A model generated the notes under the pieces. It ran no database searches and was not told where the DNA came from. It saw nothing but the letters and a program-made list of their open reading frames with translations. The translations under genes and the position numbers were made by a program. This document shows positions 8,386 through 23,408 of a DNA stretch of 64,000 bases, piece by piece. The DNA is from Microbacterium karelineae. GTDB taxonomy: Bacteria; Actinomycetota; Actinomycetes; Actinomycetales; Microbacteriaceae. Where the stretch lies: NCBI RefSeq assembly GCF_009745985.1, contig NZ_WFIX01000186.1, positions 1 to 64,000 on the forward strand, read 5' to 3'. Within the stretch, counting starts at the first letter, position 1. Each line of letters opens with the position of its first letter.

Positions 8386-9129
8386 ATGAGCATCCCCTCG
8401 ACGCCCCCTCGCGAGACCCGCAGCGTCGCCCTCGTCGGCAGCGGCCGGCTCGGCGGCGCGTTCGCGCGCGCCCTCCGCGCCGCGGGCGTCGACGTGCTCG
8501 GCCCGACGGGGCGAGGCGAGGAGATCCCGACGGCGGACATCGTGCTGCTGTGCGTTCCCGATCGCGAGATCGCGCACGCCGCGCGGGCGGCGAGAGGGCG
8601 GGCCGCCCTCATCGGCCACACCTCGGGCGCTACGTCGCTCGACGAGGTCGACTTCGGGATCCACCCCCTGCAGACCTTCGCGGGCGGAGACGGACCCGAC
8701 GCGTTCGAGGGAATCGCGTGCGCGGTCGCCGGCCGGACAGGGGAGGCGCTCGCCGCCTCCGAGAGCCTCGCCCGCGCGATCGGCGCGCGGTCCTTCCCGA
8801 TCGACGACGATCGCCGCGCGGCGTATCACGCGGCGGCCTGCATCGCCTCGAACTTCCTCGTCACCCTCGAAGACGCGGCAGAGCGCGTCGCCGGCACGGC
8901 CGGCATCGCCCCGGCGGACGCCCGCGCGATGCTCGCACCGCTCGCGCGGCGCACTCTCGACAACTGGGAACGCCAGGGAGCGCCTGCGCTCACGGGGCCG
9001 ATCGCGCGGGGCGACGACGCGACGGTCGCCCGCCACCGCGCGGCCGTCGCGGCGCTTCCCGACGTCGCCGCGCTGTTCGACGCCCTGCGCGACGGGACCC
9101 GCCTGCTGGCAGAGAGGAACGCCTCATGA
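8386..9129 (+). CDS. Rossmann/DUF2520 protein, candidate ketopantoate reductase
   Basis: A 247-residue protein with an N-terminal Rossmann nucleotide-binding motif (VALVGSGRLGGAFARAL, residues 13-29) and a helical C-terminal DUF2520 domain (from about residue 135, AYHAAACIASNFLVTL). It overlaps panC by 4 bp (ATGA) and heads panC-panD-panB, which lack a PanE. The family resembles 6-phosphogluconate-dehydrogenase-like reductases, and a non-PanE ketopantoate reductase (PanG) is known in other bacteria. NADPH-dependent reduction of ketopantoate to pantoate is therefore a reasonable inference from context, not shown by the sequence. A TATGAT -10-like box lies at 8312, and nothing else is recognised in the gap before the gene. 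Confidence 0.8.
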   Translation: MSIPSTPPRETRSVALVGSGRLGGAFARALRAAGVDVLGPTGRGEEIPTADIVLLCVPDREIAHAARAARGRAALIGHTSGATSLDEVDFGIHPLQTFAGGDGPDAFEGIACAVAGRTGEALAASESLARAIGARSFPIDDDRRAAYHAAACIASNFLVTLEDAAERVAGTAGIAPADARAMLAPLARRTLDNWERQGAPALTGPIARGDDATVARHRAAVAALPDVAALFDALRDGTRLLAERNAS

Positions 9130-9977
9130 GGATCCTGCGGACGATAGACGAGGTGCGCTCCGCCATCGCGGCGGCCCGGGTGAACGGCGACTCGATCGGG
9201 CTCGTGCCGACGATGGGTGCGTTCCACGAGGGGCACCTGTCGCTCATGCGCGCCGCCCGTGCCGCACACGACCTCGTCGTCGTGTCGCTGTTCGTCAACC
9301 CGACGCAGTTTGGGCAGAACGAGGACCTCGGCTCGTACCCGAGGGACGAAGCGCGCGACGCGGCTCTCGCGGACGCCGAAGGCATCGACATCCTGTTCGT
9401 CCCCGCAGCGGATGAGATCTACCCCGATGGATTCGCGACGACGATCCACGTCTCCGGCGTCACCGACGTGCTGTGCGGTGCCAGCCGCGGCCCGCGCCAC
9501 TTCGACGGCGTGGCGACCGTCGTCGCGAAGCTGTTCGCGATCGTCGCGCCCGATGCCGCGTTCTTCGGTCAGAAGGACGCGCAGCAGGTGCTCGTCGTGC
9601 GGCGCCTCGTGCGCGACCTGAACCTGCCCGTGGAGGTCGTCGCCTGCCCGATCGTGCGCGAGCCCGACGGCCTCGCCATGAGCTCGCGCAACATCTACCT
9701 CGACGCCGACGCGCGCGAGCGCGCCACGGCACTGAACCGCGCGCTCACGGCCGCCGATGACGCGGCGGGCGCCGGCGCCCGCGACGCGGGGGAGATCCTC
9801 GCCGCGGCCCGCGCCATCCTCGACGCCGCCGGCGTCGACCCCGAGTACCTCGAGCTGCGCGACGCCGACGACCTGCGCGAGGTCGCGCGGGTCGACGGCG
9901 ACGCTCTGCTCGCCGTGGCCGCCCGCGTCGGGGCCGCGCGCCTCATCGACAATCACATCCTGAGGGGAGGCGCCTGA
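9126..9977 (+). CDS. panC: Pantothenate synthetase
   Basis: A 283-residue enzyme condensing pantoate with beta-alanine using ATP. Diagnostic motifs are [18 protein letters not shown] (HIGH-like nucleotide site), [27 protein letters not shown] and the KMSKS-equivalent MSSRNIYL. Length is normal. ATG 9126 overlaps the stop of the DUF2520 gene and its own stop overlaps panD by one base, so the four genes are translationally coupled. Confidence 0.97.
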   Translation: MRILRTIDEVRSAIAAARVNGDSIGLVPTMGAFHEGHLSLMRAARAAHDLVVVSLFVNPTQFGQNEDLGSYPRDEARDAALADAEGIDILFVPAADEIYPDGFATTIHVSGVTDVLCGASRGPRHFDGVATVVAKLFAIVAPDAAFFGQKDAQQVLVVRRLVRDLNLPVEVVACPIVREPDGLAMSSRNIYLDADARERATALNRALTAADDAAGAGARDAGEILAAARAILDAAGVDPEYLELRDADDLREVARVDGDALLAVAARVGAARLIDNHILRGGA

Positions 9978-10363
9978 TGCGCCGCACCATGCTCAAGTCC
10001 AAGATCCACCGGGCGACCGTGACGGGCAGCGACCTGCACTATGTCGGGTCCATCACGATCGACCCCGACCTGCTCGAGGCGGCCGACATCCTCGTGCACG
10101 AGAAGGTGCACGTGCTCGACGTCGACAACGGCGCGCGCTTCGAGACCTACACCCTGCGGGGAGAGCGCGGATCCGGCACGATGCAGGTCAACGGAGCCGC
10201 CGCGCGCCTCGTCCACACGGGCGACACGATCATCGTCGTCTCCTACGCCGACTACGACGAGGCCGAACTCGCCGACTACGAGCCGACCGTCGTGCACGTG
10301 GGCCGCGCGAACGACATCGCGGCCGTCGACGACGCTGTGGGCGAACTGCTCGGAGACGTCTGA
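9977..10363 (+). CDS. panD: Aspartate 1-decarboxylase
   Basis: A 128-residue pyruvoyl-dependent decarboxylase making beta-alanine for PanC. The self-cleavage Gly-Ser pair that generates the pyruvoyl group is in [10 protein letters not shown] (near residue 25), with the family motif NGARFETY downstream. The start overlaps the panC stop by one base, and the stop overlaps the panB start. Confidence 0.96.
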   Translation: MRRTMLKSKIHRATVTGSDLHYVGSITIDPDLLEAADILVHEKVHVLDVDNGARFETYTLRGERGSGTMQVNGAAARLVHTGDTIIVVSYADYDEAELADYEPTVVHVGRANDIAAVDDAVGELLGDV

Positions 10364-11232
10364 TGAGCGCGACCCCGGCGGACCGGCCCCGCCTGCGCGT
10401 CGGCGACCTCGCCTCCATGAAGGCGCGCGGCGAGAAGATCGCCATGATCACCGCCTACGACCACCCGAGCGCGCTCGCCGCCGAGGCGGGCGGCGCCGAC
10501 GTCGTCCTCGTCGGCGACTCCGCGGCCATGACCGTGCTCGGCTACGACAGCACCGTGCCCGTCACGGTCGACGAGATGATCATGCTCTGCCGCGCGGTGC
10601 GCCGCGGGCTGACGCGGCCCGTCATGGTGGCCGATCTGCCGTTCGGCTCATACGAGGGATCCGACGAGATGGCGATCGCGACCGCGCAGCGCTTCGTCAA
10701 GGAGACCGGCTGCGACGCCGTCAAGCTCGAGGGCGGCGGCACCTCGGCCGAGCGGGCACGCGCGATCGTGCGCGCGGGGATCCCGGTGATGGGGCACGTC
10801 GGCCTCACGCCCCAGACGGCGAACGGCCAGGGCGGCTACCGCGCTCGCGGGCGCACGGCCGAGGAGGCCCTCGAGGTGTGCGAGGGCGCCCTCGCGCTCG
10901 AGGCCGCCGGCTGCTTCGCCGTCGTGTTCGAGGCGATCCCCAGCGACGCGACGGCGGCGATCGCGCCGCGCATCGGGATCCCCGTCATCGGGATCGGCGC
11001 CGGACCCGCGGCCGACGGCCAGGTGCTCGTCTTCCATGACCTCCTCGGCATATACGACGGGCCGGCCGCGCGCTTCGTCAAGCGCTACGACGCCCTGCGC
11101 GCGCGGATGGATGCCGGCGTGGCGGCATATGTGGGCGAGGTGCGCGCGGCGGAGTACCCTGCGGCCGAGCACGGATACGGCATGTCGAACGAGGAATACG
11201 CGCGCCTCGAGGAACTCCTCGCCGCCCGCTGA
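10363..11232 (+). CDS. panB: 3-methyl-2-oxobutanoate hydroxymethyltransferase
   Basis: A 289-residue TIM-barrel enzyme adding a hydroxymethyl group from methylene-tetrahydrofolate to ketoisovalerate to give ketopantoate. Motifs include MITAYDHPSA, VLVGDSAAM (metal-binding aspartate), KLEGG, GHVGLTPQ and IGIGAGPAADGQVLVFHD. Last gene of the pantothenate operon. Product flow PanB, reductase, PanC with PanD supplying beta-alanine is complete if the DUF2520 protein is the reductase. Confidence 0.96.
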   Translation: MSATPADRPRLRVGDLASMKARGEKIAMITAYDHPSALAAEAGGADVVLVGDSAAMTVLGYDSTVPVTVDEMIMLCRAVRRGLTRPVMVADLPFGSYEGSDEMAIATAQRFVKETGCDAVKLEGGGTSAERARAIVRAGIPVMGHVGLTPQTANGQGGYRARGRTAEEALEVCEGALALEAAGCFAVVFEAIPSDATAAIAPRIGIPVIGIGAGPAADGQVLVFHDLLGIYDGPAARFVKRYDALRARMDAGVAAYVGEVRAAEYPAAEHGYGMSNEEYARLEELLAAR

Positions 11233-11239
11233 CGCCGAC

Positions 11240-11267
11240 TTGCGCCGCTCGCGGACCCTGCTAACCT
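11240..11267 (+). promoter_or_regulatory. Predicted promoter of the thiamine operon
   Basis: TTGCGC (11240-11245), a 16-bp spacer and TAACCT (11262-11267), placed a few bases upstream of the TPP aptamer. Spacing and position support a sigma-A promoter whose transcript begins at about the riboswitch 5' end. Confidence 0.5.
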
Positions 11268-11276
11268 GATCCGCGA

Positions 11277-16526
<5,250 letters not shown>

Positions 16527-16531
16527 GCCGC

Positions 16532-16552
16532 GTTCACCGCTCGTTCACTCCG
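16532..16552 (+). promoter_or_regulatory. PHO box upstream of first PiT gene
   Basis: GTTCACC at 16532 is repeated as GTTCACT at 16543, exactly 11 bp apart. This is the direct-repeat unit recognised by the response regulator PhoP in actinobacteria, sitting 150-170 bp ahead of a phosphate transporter gene. The rest of the 175-bp gap holds no other recognised feature. Confidence 0.65.
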
Positions 16553-16701
16553 AGGGTCCCTCGTGAGGATCCTCGCGTCGCTCATGGCGCGCACGCGGCT
16601 GCGGTTGTTAATCTTCTCGAAACCCGTGTGCGCGCCTCTCGTGCGCCACGGCGAGGCGTCGGACGGGCGCTCACACCACGCATCTCAGGGAGAACCACCC
16701 G

Positions 16702-18117
16702 GTGGCGACCGACACCTCCTCTCAGGCGGAATCCGACCTTCCCGACGACGCGGATCTCGACGGGCGAGACCCCAGCGACAGGTGGTGGCACCTCGCGTTC
16801 GGCGCGCTGCTCGCCATCGCGGTGATCGGGTTCGCCCTCTGGTCGCTCGGCTGGGTCTCCGCCGAGACCAACCGCGTCCTCCTCATCACCGCGATCGCAT
16901 TCGGCGTCTTCATGGCGTTCAACATCGGCGGCAACGATGTGGCGAACTCGTTCGGCACGAGCGTCGGCTCCGGCACGCTCACCATGAAACAGGCGCTCAT
17001 CGTCGCGGCGGTGTTCGAGGTCTCGGGGGCCGTGCTGGCGGGTGGATCCGTCACCGATACGGTGCGCAAGGGGATCGTCGACCTGCAGGTCGTGTCGCAG
17101 AGACCCGACGACTTCGTCTACATCATGATGTCGGCGCTCCTCGGCGCCGCTCTCTGGCTGTTCCTCGCCTCGCGCATGGGCTGGCCCGTCTCGACGACGC
17201 ACTCGATCATCGGCGGCATCGTCGGCGCATCGGTCACGATGGGTATCGCGACGGGCCTCGGCGGCGCCGAGATGGTGCAGTGGGACGCGATCGGTCAGAT
17301 CGTCCTCTCGTGGGTCGTCTCGCCCCTCCTCGGCGGCATCGTCGCGTTCGCGATCTTCTGGCTCATCAAGAGGTTCATCCTCAGCCACGCGGTAGACGAC
17401 CGCGAGGAGGGCCACAGGGCCCTGCAGACGCTCGTGCCTCTCGTCGCCGCGGTCGCCGCGATCCTCCTCGCCGGCATGCTCGTCGTGAAGGGCCTGCACA
17501 ACCTCGAACTCGACATCGAGCCCGCCGTGCTCGTGTTCGGGCTCGGCATGGTCGGCATCGCCGTGTGGGTCGGCGTGTACGTCTTCGCGCAGGCACTGCA
17601 GAAGAAGAAGTTCAAGAAGGCGGCGTTCACGCTGTTCTCATGGATGCAGGTGTTCACGGCGAGCGCGTTCGCCTTCAGCCACGGGGCGAACGACATCGCG
17701 AACGCGGTGGGCCCCTTCGCCGCCGTGCTCGACGTGTTCCGCACGAACGCGGTCGGCGACTCGGCCGTCGTGCCCCTCCCGATCCTCATCACCTTCGGCA
17801 TCGCGCTCCTCGCGGGGCTCTGGTTCATCGGCCGCCGCGTCGTCTCGACGGTCGGCAAGCGGCTCACCGAGATCCACCCCGCGAGCGGCTTCTCGGCGGA
17901 GCTCGCAGCGGCCGCGGTCGTGATGCTCGCATCGGTCCTCGGCCTGCCGGTCTCGAGCACGCACATCCTCATCGGCGCGGTGCTCGGCGTCGGGCTCGTC
18001 AACAGGGCGGCCAACTGGAAGCTCATGAAGCCGATCGCCATGGCATGGGTCATCACCCTCCCTGTCGCGGCATCGATCGGCGCCGTCGGCTACCTGATCC
18101 TCAGCGCCATCTTCTGA
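16702..18117 (+). CDS. PiT-family inorganic phosphate transporter (copy 1)
   Basis: A 471-residue membrane permease with roughly ten to twelve hydrophobic segments and the duplicated PiT signatures [14 protein letters not shown] (N-half) and [16 protein letters not shown] (C-half), plus [15 protein letters not shown] and [15 protein letters not shown]. PiT proteins carry metal-phosphate in symport with cations. The start is GTG 16702. It is closely similar in sequence to the next gene, indicating a tandem duplication. A PHO-box-like repeat upstream suggests induction under phosphate limitation. Confidence 0.93.
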   Translation: MATDTSSQAESDLPDDADLDGRDPSDRWWHLAFGALLAIAVIGFALWSLGWVSAETNRVLLITAIAFGVFMAFNIGGNDVANSFGTSVGSGTLTMKQALIVAAVFEVSGAVLAGGSVTDTVRKGIVDLQVVSQRPDDFVYIMMSALLGAALWLFLASRMGWPVSTTHSIIGGIVGASVTMGIATGLGGAEMVQWDAIGQIVLSWVVSPLLGGIVAFAIFWLIKRFILSHAVDDREEGHRALQTLVPLVAAVAAILLAGMLVVKGLHNLELDIEPAVLVFGLGMVGIAVWVGVYVFAQALQKKKFKKAAFTLFSWMQVFTASAFAFSHGANDIANAVGPFAAVLDVFRTNAVGDSAVVPLPILITFGIALLAGLWFIGRRVVSTVGKRLTEIHPASGFSAELAAAAVVMLASVLGLPVSSTHILIGAVLGVGLVNRAANWKLMKPIAMAWVITLPVAASIGAVGYLILSAIF

Positions 18118-18130
18118 GGCGACCCCCGGG

Positions 18131-18173
18131 GGTCATCGAGAGTTCAGCGGGGCGTCATCCACGGGTCATCCGG
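18131..18173 (+). promoter_or_regulatory. Four-unit PHO-box array upstream of second PiT gene
   Basis: GGTCATC (18131), GTTCAGC (18142), CGTCATC (18153) and GGTCATC (18164) are spaced exactly 11 bp apart, as in PhoP operators built of consecutive 11-nt direct repeats. It lies about 65-110 bp ahead of the second PiT gene, showing that this copy has its own promoter region. Confidence 0.65.
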
Positions 18174-18239
18174 CCGCGCCGGCGCCGGCATACTCTCAGC
18201 CGCGAACCCTGCGTTCGCGACCGAGAAGGAGCCGACCCG

Positions 18240-19847
18240 ATGGCAATCCAGACCACCGTCCCGCTGAGGGAGGACGCGCCCGAACGCGACGCCTCCGACA
18301 AGTGGTGGCATCTCACCTTCGGTCTCCTCATGGCGATCTCCCTCGTGTCGTTCACGCTCTGGTCGTTCGACTGGGTCTCCGACGGCACGAACCGGATCCT
18401 CCTCATCACGGCGATCGTGTTCGGCCTGTTCATGGCCTTCAACATCGGCGGGAACGATGTGGCGAACTCGTTCGGCACGAGCGTCGGCGCGGGCACGCTC
18501 ACGATGAAGCAGGCGCTCATCGTGGCGGCCGTGTTCGAGGTCTCGGGCGCCGTCCTCGCGGGCGGCGAGGTGACCGACACGGTGCGCAGCGGGATCGTCG
18601 AACTCGACGTCGTCGCACAGAGCCCCATGGACTTCATCTTCATCATGATGTCCGCGCTCCTCGGGGCGGCCATCTGGCTGCTCGTCGCGACGCGCATGGG
18701 CTGGCCCGTGTCGACGACCCACTCCATCATCGGCGGCATCGTCGGCGCGGCCGTCACGATGGGCATCGCCACGGGCACGGGCGGCTTCGAGATGGTGCAG
18801 TGGGGCGGGATCGGACAGATCGCGATCTCGTGGATCCTGTCGCCGGCGCTCGGCGGCCTGCTCGCCTTCGCGCTGTTCTGGGCGATCAAGCGCTACATCC
18901 TCGTGTACAACGAGCAGGCCGATGCGGCGATCCGGGAGCTCAAGACCGAGCGCGCCGAGCACCGCACCCGGCACAAGGAGCGCTTCGAGCGTCTCGGCGA
19001 GATCCAGCAGATCTCGTACAACAACGCGATGGCGCAGGATGCGGCGGTGTTCCGTCAGCCCGACTACGACCCCACCGAGCTCGAGACCGAGTACTACCAG
19101 CAGCTCCACGAGATCGACCAGAAGGCGACGTCGCTCGACTCGCATCGCGCGCTCGAGACGTGGGTGCCGCTGCTCGCCGCCGGCGGGGCGATCATCATCT
19201 CGTCGATGATGCTGTTCAAGGGCCTCAAGAACCTGCACCTCGGCATCGACGCGGTCGGCAGCTACCTCATCATGGGCATGGTGGGCGCGGCCGTGTGGAT
19301 GGCCGTGTACATCTTCACGAAGACGCTGCGCAAGCAGGCGCTGACGAAGTCGACGTATCTGCTGTTCGCATGGATGCAGGTGTTCACGGCGAGCGCGTTC
19401 GCCTTCAGCCACGGCGCGAACGACATCGCGAATGCGGTCGGTCCGTTCGCGGCGGTGCTCGACACGCTGCGGAGCGGGGCGGTCGAGGCGGAGGCCGCGG
19501 TGCCGCCCGCCGTCATGGTCGCGTTCGGCGTGGCGCTGCTCGCGGGCCTGTGGTTCATCGGACGCAAGGTCATCACGACGGTCGGCAAGAACCTCACCGA
19601 GATCCACCCCGCGAGCGGCTTCGCCGCCGAGCTCGCCGCGGCCTCGGTCGTCATGCTCGCATCCGTCCTCGGCCTGCCGGTCTCGAGCACGCACATCCTC
19701 ATCGGTGCGGTGCTCGGCGTCGGCCTCGTCAACAAGGCCGCCAACTGGAAGCTCATGCGGCCCATCGGACTCGCCTGGATCATCACGCTCCCGGCGGCCG
19801 GACTCATCGGCGCGGGCGGCTACCTCGCCCTCAGCGCGATCTTCTGA
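18240..19847 (+). CDS. PiT-family inorganic phosphate transporter (copy 2)
   Basis: A 535-residue paralogue of the preceding gene with the same [31 protein letters not shown] and SSTHILIGA motifs. It differs by a longer central cytoplasmic loop (about residues 225-300), charged and helical, containing [20 protein letters not shown] and [14 protein letters not shown], which may be regulatory. ATG 18240 follows a GAAGGAG box. A strong hairpin ends the transcript. Keeping two adjacent PiT genes with separate PHO-like operators suggests divergence in regulation or affinity. Confidence 0.93.
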   Translation: MAIQTTVPLREDAPERDASDKWWHLTFGLLMAISLVSFTLWSFDWVSDGTNRILLITAIVFGLFMAFNIGGNDVANSFGTSVGAGTLTMKQALIVAAVFEVSGAVLAGGEVTDTVRSGIVELDVVAQSPMDFIFIMMSALLGAAIWLLVATRMGWPVSTTHSIIGGIVGAAVTMGIATGTGGFEMVQWGGIGQIAISWILSPALGGLLAFALFWAIKRYILVYNEQADAAIRELKTERAEHRTRHKERFERLGEIQQISYNNAMAQDAAVFRQPDYDPTELETEYYQQLHEIDQKATSLDSHRALETWVPLLAAGGAIIISSMMLFKGLKNLHLGIDAVGSYLIMGMVGAAVWMAVYIFTKTLRKQALTKSTYLLFAWMQVFTASAFAFSHGANDIANAVGPFAAVLDTLRSGAVEAEAAVPPAVMVAFGVALLAGLWFIGRKVITTVGKNLTEIHPASGFAAELAAASVVMLASVLGLPVSSTHILIGAVLGVGLVNKAANWKLMRPIGLAWIITLPAAGLIGAGGYLALSAIF

Positions 19848-19860
19848 TCCGGGCTCACAC

Positions 19861-19888
19861 CGGGGCCGGGCGCGTTGCCCCGGCCCCG
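19861..19888. terminator. Bidirectional hairpin between convergent genes
   Basis: CGGGGCCGGG, loop CGCGTTGC, CCCGGCCCCG: a perfect 10-bp GC stem between the PiT stop (19847) and the stop of the convergent DUF2207 gene (19898). Confidence 0.75.
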
Positions 19889-19897
19889 ATGTCGTGT

Positions 19898-20899
19898 TCA
19901 GTCGCCTCCGCCGCCATCGCCGCCCCCGTCGCCCCCGCCATCACCCGAGGCGCTGACGTCGGAGGCGAAGGAATCCACCATCGCGTCGACGTCGGCGCCC
20001 ATGGCGTCGAGGTCGGCGATCGCCGGATCCAGCCACAAGGGAGCGGCACCCGACTCGTCGTACCGGGCGCGCAGCACCCGCAGCCACTCCTTCGTCATCC
20101 CGAAGACCGCGGCGTAAGGCAGCAGGCGCTCGTAGAGCCGCAGCTCCGCGCCATCGTCTCCTCCGATCACCTCGGCCGTCTCCGGCGCCTGCAGCGCGCG
20201 GATCCGGTCCTCCTCCGCCCAGTGCATGAACTCCTTGAGCCCGAGCAGGTGGTCGCGCGCCTCCGCGCCCATCGCGGTGACGAACTCGCGGCCGAGGATC
20301 GGGCCGGGAAGGATCGCCGCGATCACGCCGACGAAGCCCAGACCCATCACGAGTCCGAGCGGCGCGCCCGACAGCCCCGCGACGACGATCATGACGAGCT
20401 CGGCGAGGAACGCGAGCACGCCGAGGAGGATCATCGCGTTCGCGCCGTCCAGGCGGCTCTGCCAGCGGATCGCGTCTCTGCGGGTGTCGGAGAGGATCCG
20501 CCCGGCGGCCTCCGTCCAGCGCCTGCTGCGGCGCGACGGGCGGAAGGTGTCCGAGCCCGGCGGGAACATCCCGCGCACGAGCTGCGCCTCGGCGGGGGAG
20601 AGCCCGCGGGGATGGCCGAGGGCGAGCACGAGGCGGCGCCGCCTGCGCTCGGACGGGACGAACCGCACCGCCCCGCGCACGGCGAGTTCGAGGACCTTCG
20701 CGGGCAGGACCCGTCGCGGTCGCTGGAGGATCATCGCGGCGCTTGCGGCGTCCACGCGCTCGGGTGGTGCGTACTCGGCGACGATCGTGGCCCGCCCGGG
20801 TGCCTCCGCGCGGGCGCGGCGCGCCATGACGATGGCGACGATCATGAGGGCGAGGCCGCAGCAGGTGACGGCGGCGAGGACGATGACGGCGAGGCCCAC
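19898..20899 (-). CDS. DUF2207-like membrane protein lacking the usual N-terminal domain
   Basis: A 333-residue protein. It has an N-terminal membrane helix, a cytoplasmic stretch, a pair of central hydrophobic segments (about residues 180-230), and then the DUF2207 C-terminal signature LLGLKEFMHWAEEDRIR...LLPYAAVFGMTKEWLRVL, ending in a Gly/Asp-rich tail typical of the family. The extracellular beta domain normally preceding the first helix is absent. I placed the start at GTG 20899 because frames further upstream run into an intergenic inverted repeat. Function unknown. Confidence 0.75.
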   Translation of the reverse strand: MGLAVIVLAAVTCCGLALMIVAIVMARRARAEAPGRATIVAEYAPPERVDAASAAMILQRPRRVLPAKVLELAVRGAVRFVPSERRRRRLVLALGHPRGLSPAEAQLVRGMFPPGSDTFRPSRRSRRWTEAAGRILSDTRRDAIRWQSRLDGANAMILLGVLAFLAELVMIVVAGLSGAPLGLVMGLGFVGVIAAILPGPILGREFVTAMGAEARDHLLGLKEFMHWAEEDRIRALQAPETAEVIGGDDGAELRLYERLLPYAAVFGMTKEWLRVLRARYDESGAAPLWLDPAIADLDAMGADVDAMVDSFASDVSASGDGGGDGGGDGGGGD

Positions 20900-20962
20900 G
20901 ATCCCAGCGTAGGGGGCGGCGGGCGGCTCCCACGGTCCGGATCCGTCCGGGATCCCGGCCCT

Positions 20963-21056
20963 CCACCAACACAACGCAGTCGATTCGGAGGCCGAGGGCC
21001 CGTCGGGCGGCGTGTCGCGGCGCGAGGCCGGAGGATCGACTGCGTCGTGTTGGTGG
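20963..21056. repeat. Intergenic inverted repeat, family copy 1
   Basis: Two 22-bp arms (CCACCAACACAACGCAGTCG... at 20963-20984 and its complement at 21035-21056, one mismatch) enclose about 50 bp containing GGCGTGTCGC. Similar structures with the same inner core occur at 26591 and 27527. It sits between divergent genes, so it is not simply a terminator. Confidence 0.65.
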
Positions 21057-21105
21057 CGCGCGTAGGCTCGAGACCACGATCTCCGCTGACCGGAAGGACC
21101 ACCCC

Positions 21106-21942
21106 GTGACCCTCGACATCCCGCAGATCACCCTGAACGACGGACACACCTTCGCCGAGGTCGGGCTCGGCACCTACAAGCTCGCGGGCGATGACGGCAT
21201 CGCGGCGATCCGGTCCGGGATCGAGACGGGCTATCGCGTGCTCGACACCGCCGTCAACTACGACAACGAGCGCGAGGTCGGCGAGGCCGTGCGCACGGCC
21301 GACGTCGACCGCGACGAGATCATCGTGACCACGAAGATCCCCGGGCGCCACCACGGATACGACGAGGCGATCGCGTCGGGTCGCGAGTCGAACGGCACGA
21401 TCGGCCTCGGCCGCATCGACCTGCTGCTCATCCACTGGCCGAACCCGAGCGTCGACAAGTACGTCGACACGTTCCGCGGCATGCTCGCGCTGCGGGACGA
21501 GGGCGTCGTGCGCTCGGTCGGCGTCTCGAACTTCACGGTGCCGATGCTCGAGCGACTCATCGACGAGTCGGGTGTGACCCCGGCCGTGAACCAGGTGGAG
21601 CTGCACCCGTACTTCCCGCAGGGGGAGCTGCGCGCGTTCCACGCCGAGCACGGCATCCGCACCGAGAGCTGGAGCCCGCTCGCGCGGCGCAGCGACCTGC
21701 TGGCGGAGCCCCTCGTCGCGCAGCTCGCGCACGACCACGGCGTCACCCCGACACAGCTCGTCGTGCGCTGGCACGTGCAGCTGGGGTCCACGCCGATCCC
21801 GAAGTCGGCCGACCCCGCGCGCCAGCGCGAGAACGCGGACGTCTTCGGCTTCGAGCTGTCCGACATCGACGTGAAGCGGCTCAGCAACCTCGAGCGCGGG
21901 CGGCTCTGGGGCGCCGACCCGAACACCCACGAGGAGATGTGA
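21106..21942 (+). CDS. Aldo/keto reductase
   Basis: A 278-residue NADPH-dependent carbonyl reductase of the AKR5/2,5-diketo-gluconate-reductase type. The catalytic tetrad is visible as D and Y in RVLDTAVNYDNE, K in IVTTKIPG and H in DLLLIHWPNP; the cofactor loop is IPKSADPARQREN near the C-terminus. GTG 21106 is the likely start. It is monocistronic, with its stop 9 bp from the convergent LOG-like gene. Confidence 0.93.
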   Translation: MTLDIPQITLNDGHTFAEVGLGTYKLAGDDGIAAIRSGIETGYRVLDTAVNYDNEREVGEAVRTADVDRDEIIVTTKIPGRHHGYDEAIASGRESNGTIGLGRIDLLLIHWPNPSVDKYVDTFRGMLALRDEGVVRSVGVSNFTVPMLERLIDESGVTPAVNQVELHPYFPQGELRAFHAEHGIRTESWSPLARRSDLLAEPLVAQLAHDHGVTPTQLVVRWHVQLGSTPIPKSADPARQRENADVFGFELSDIDVKRLSNLERGRLWGADPNTHEEM

Positions 21943-21951
21943 CGGGCGCCG

Positions 21952-23037
21952 TCACCCCGCGGCGATGACGGCGGCGGCCTCGTCGACCGAGTCGACGAGG
22001 TGCACGCGGCTCTCCATCCCGCGGCCCTCCGCGAGCGCCGTGAGCAGCGGCCACACGGGGAGCGTGTCGGTCCAGTACGAGCGCCCGACGAGCACCATGG
22101 GCGCGATGGCCTCGTCTGTCGCGTAGTAGTTCTCGCACGCGTCCTGGAAGACCTCCTGCACGGTGCCGCCCGCGCCGGGGAGGAACACGATGCCGCGGTC
22201 GCAGATCTCGAGCAGCACGGCCTCGCGCAGCGCGTTGCGGAAGTACTTCGCGATCGCCGTCGCGAACAGGTTGGGCGGCTCGTGGCCGTAGTGCCAGGTC
22301 GGCACGCCGAGCGAGTCGACAGGATCCGGGACCAGATCCGTCACCGCACGCGCCGCGGCCGCCCACGCGTCGATCGACGGGTGGAAGGACGGTGTCAGGG
22401 CGAGCTCGTCGAGGGCGCCCTCGAGCTCGTCCTCACCGCGGTCGGCGAGGCGTGCCCCGAGATTCGCCGCCTCCATGGCGCCGGGGCCGCCGCCCGTCGC
22501 GACCGTCGCGAAGGCGCCGAGAGCGCGGCCCAGGTGCGCCGCGTCGCGGAACCCGTCCTCGTCGCGCTGGAGCGCGTGCCCGCCCATCACGCCGACGAGT
22601 CCGCGCCGGGCGACCCACGCCCGCAGGGCGGTGTCGACGCCGTCGTCGTGCAGGGTGCGGGCGAGCAGTGCGTCTCGATCGTCCGCCGTCTGCTGCCACG
22701 CATAGGCGCGGCCGTCGAGCGACGACGACCAGTCGGGTCCGTCGAACAGCTCGTCGGGCGCGTACAGCGTGCGGCGATGCGGATCCACGGGGGCCGCATC
22801 GATCGTCGGCAGGACGAGTGCGCCGCGCATCGCGTGCAGGTGCGCGTCGTCGACGGAGAGCGCGCAGCCCGCGAATGTCGTGCGCGAGGTGTCGCACGCA
22901 GCGAGGCTCTCCGTGCGATCGCGCAGGTCCAGTCCGACGATGCGCCAGCCGTGGAGGCGCGTCGCGCCCGCGTCGAGCCGGCGGTCCAGCTCCGTGAGCG
23001 ACTCGATCGTCGTCACCCGCCCCCGCGTGTGCTTCAT
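21952..23037 (-). CDS. LOG-family Rossmann protein
   Basis: A 361-residue protein whose C-terminal two-thirds matches the lysine-decarboxylase-like/LOG fold: VMGGHALQRDE, TGGGPGAMEAANLGARL and LPGAGGTVQEVFQ in place of the canonical PGGxGTxxE. Plant and bacterial LOG proteins are cytokinin-nucleotide phosphoribohydrolases, but long variants like this one have no established role. The N-terminal 120 residues have no recognised domain. Confidence 0.75.
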   Translation of the reverse strand: MKHTRGRVTTIESLTELDRRLDAGATRLHGWRIVGLDLRDRTESLAACDTSRTTFAGCALSVDDAHLHAMRGALVLPTIDAAPVDPHRRTLYAPDELFDGPDWSSSLDGRAYAWQQTADDRDALLARTLHDDGVDTALRAWVARRGLVGVMGGHALQRDEDGFRDAAHLGRALGAFATVATGGGPGAMEAANLGARLADRGEDELEGALDELALTPSFHPSIDAWAAAARAVTDLVPDPVDSLGVPTWHYGHEPPNLFATAIAKYFRNALREAVLLEICDRGIVFLPGAGGTVQEVFQDACENYYATDEAIAPMVLVGRSYWTDTLPVWPLLTALAEGRGMESRVHLVDSVDEAAAVIAAG

Positions 23038-23059
23038 GGGACGAGGGTAGCGGCGTCGG

Positions 23060-23326
23060 TCAGGGCATGTGCGGCATGGCGAACAGCAGGCCGACGATCG
23101 CGAGGGCGAGCCCGCCGAGCACGGCGCCCGTGACGGCCATGCCCGCGCGCGGGGTGCGCCCCATCTCGTGATGCCGCACGCCGAGGATCCCGAACCCGAG
23201 CGCCGCGATCGCCGGCACCAGGGCGAGGATCTCGCCCAGGACGGGCACGCACGCGCACAGCACTGCGACGACGCCCAGCACGAGCGCCGCGATCCCTGCG
23301 CCGCTGGGGTGCGAATGGTGCCTCAC
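23060..23326 (-). CDS. Small DUF4190-type membrane protein
   Basis: An 88-residue protein starting at GTG 23326 with a His-rich leader (RHHSHPSG) and two hydrophobic helices (about residues 12-40 and 55-80) separated by a short loop GVRHHEMGRTPRAG, the usual pattern of DUF4190 proteins. Function unknown; 22 bp downstream of it begins the LOG-like gene. Confidence 0.7.
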   Translation of the reverse strand: MRHHSHPSGAGIAALVLGVVAVLCACVPVLGEILALVPAIAALGFGILGVRHHEMGRTPRAGMAVTGAVLGGLALAIVGLLFAMPHMP

Positions 23327-23408
23327 GGATCGATCATGCCCTATCGGCGGCGCTCCCGCGTGCCGGCGCTCTCGGCTTCCGCATGGGTGAGAAGGACACA
23401 ATGGCCGG

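Noticed and set aside
16563-19847. A single 1094-codon frame appearing to extend the second PiT transporter across the first
   Set aside because: The first half is an out-of-frame shadow of PiT copy 1; the real second gene begins at ATG 18240 with its own ribosome-binding site and PHO-like repeats.
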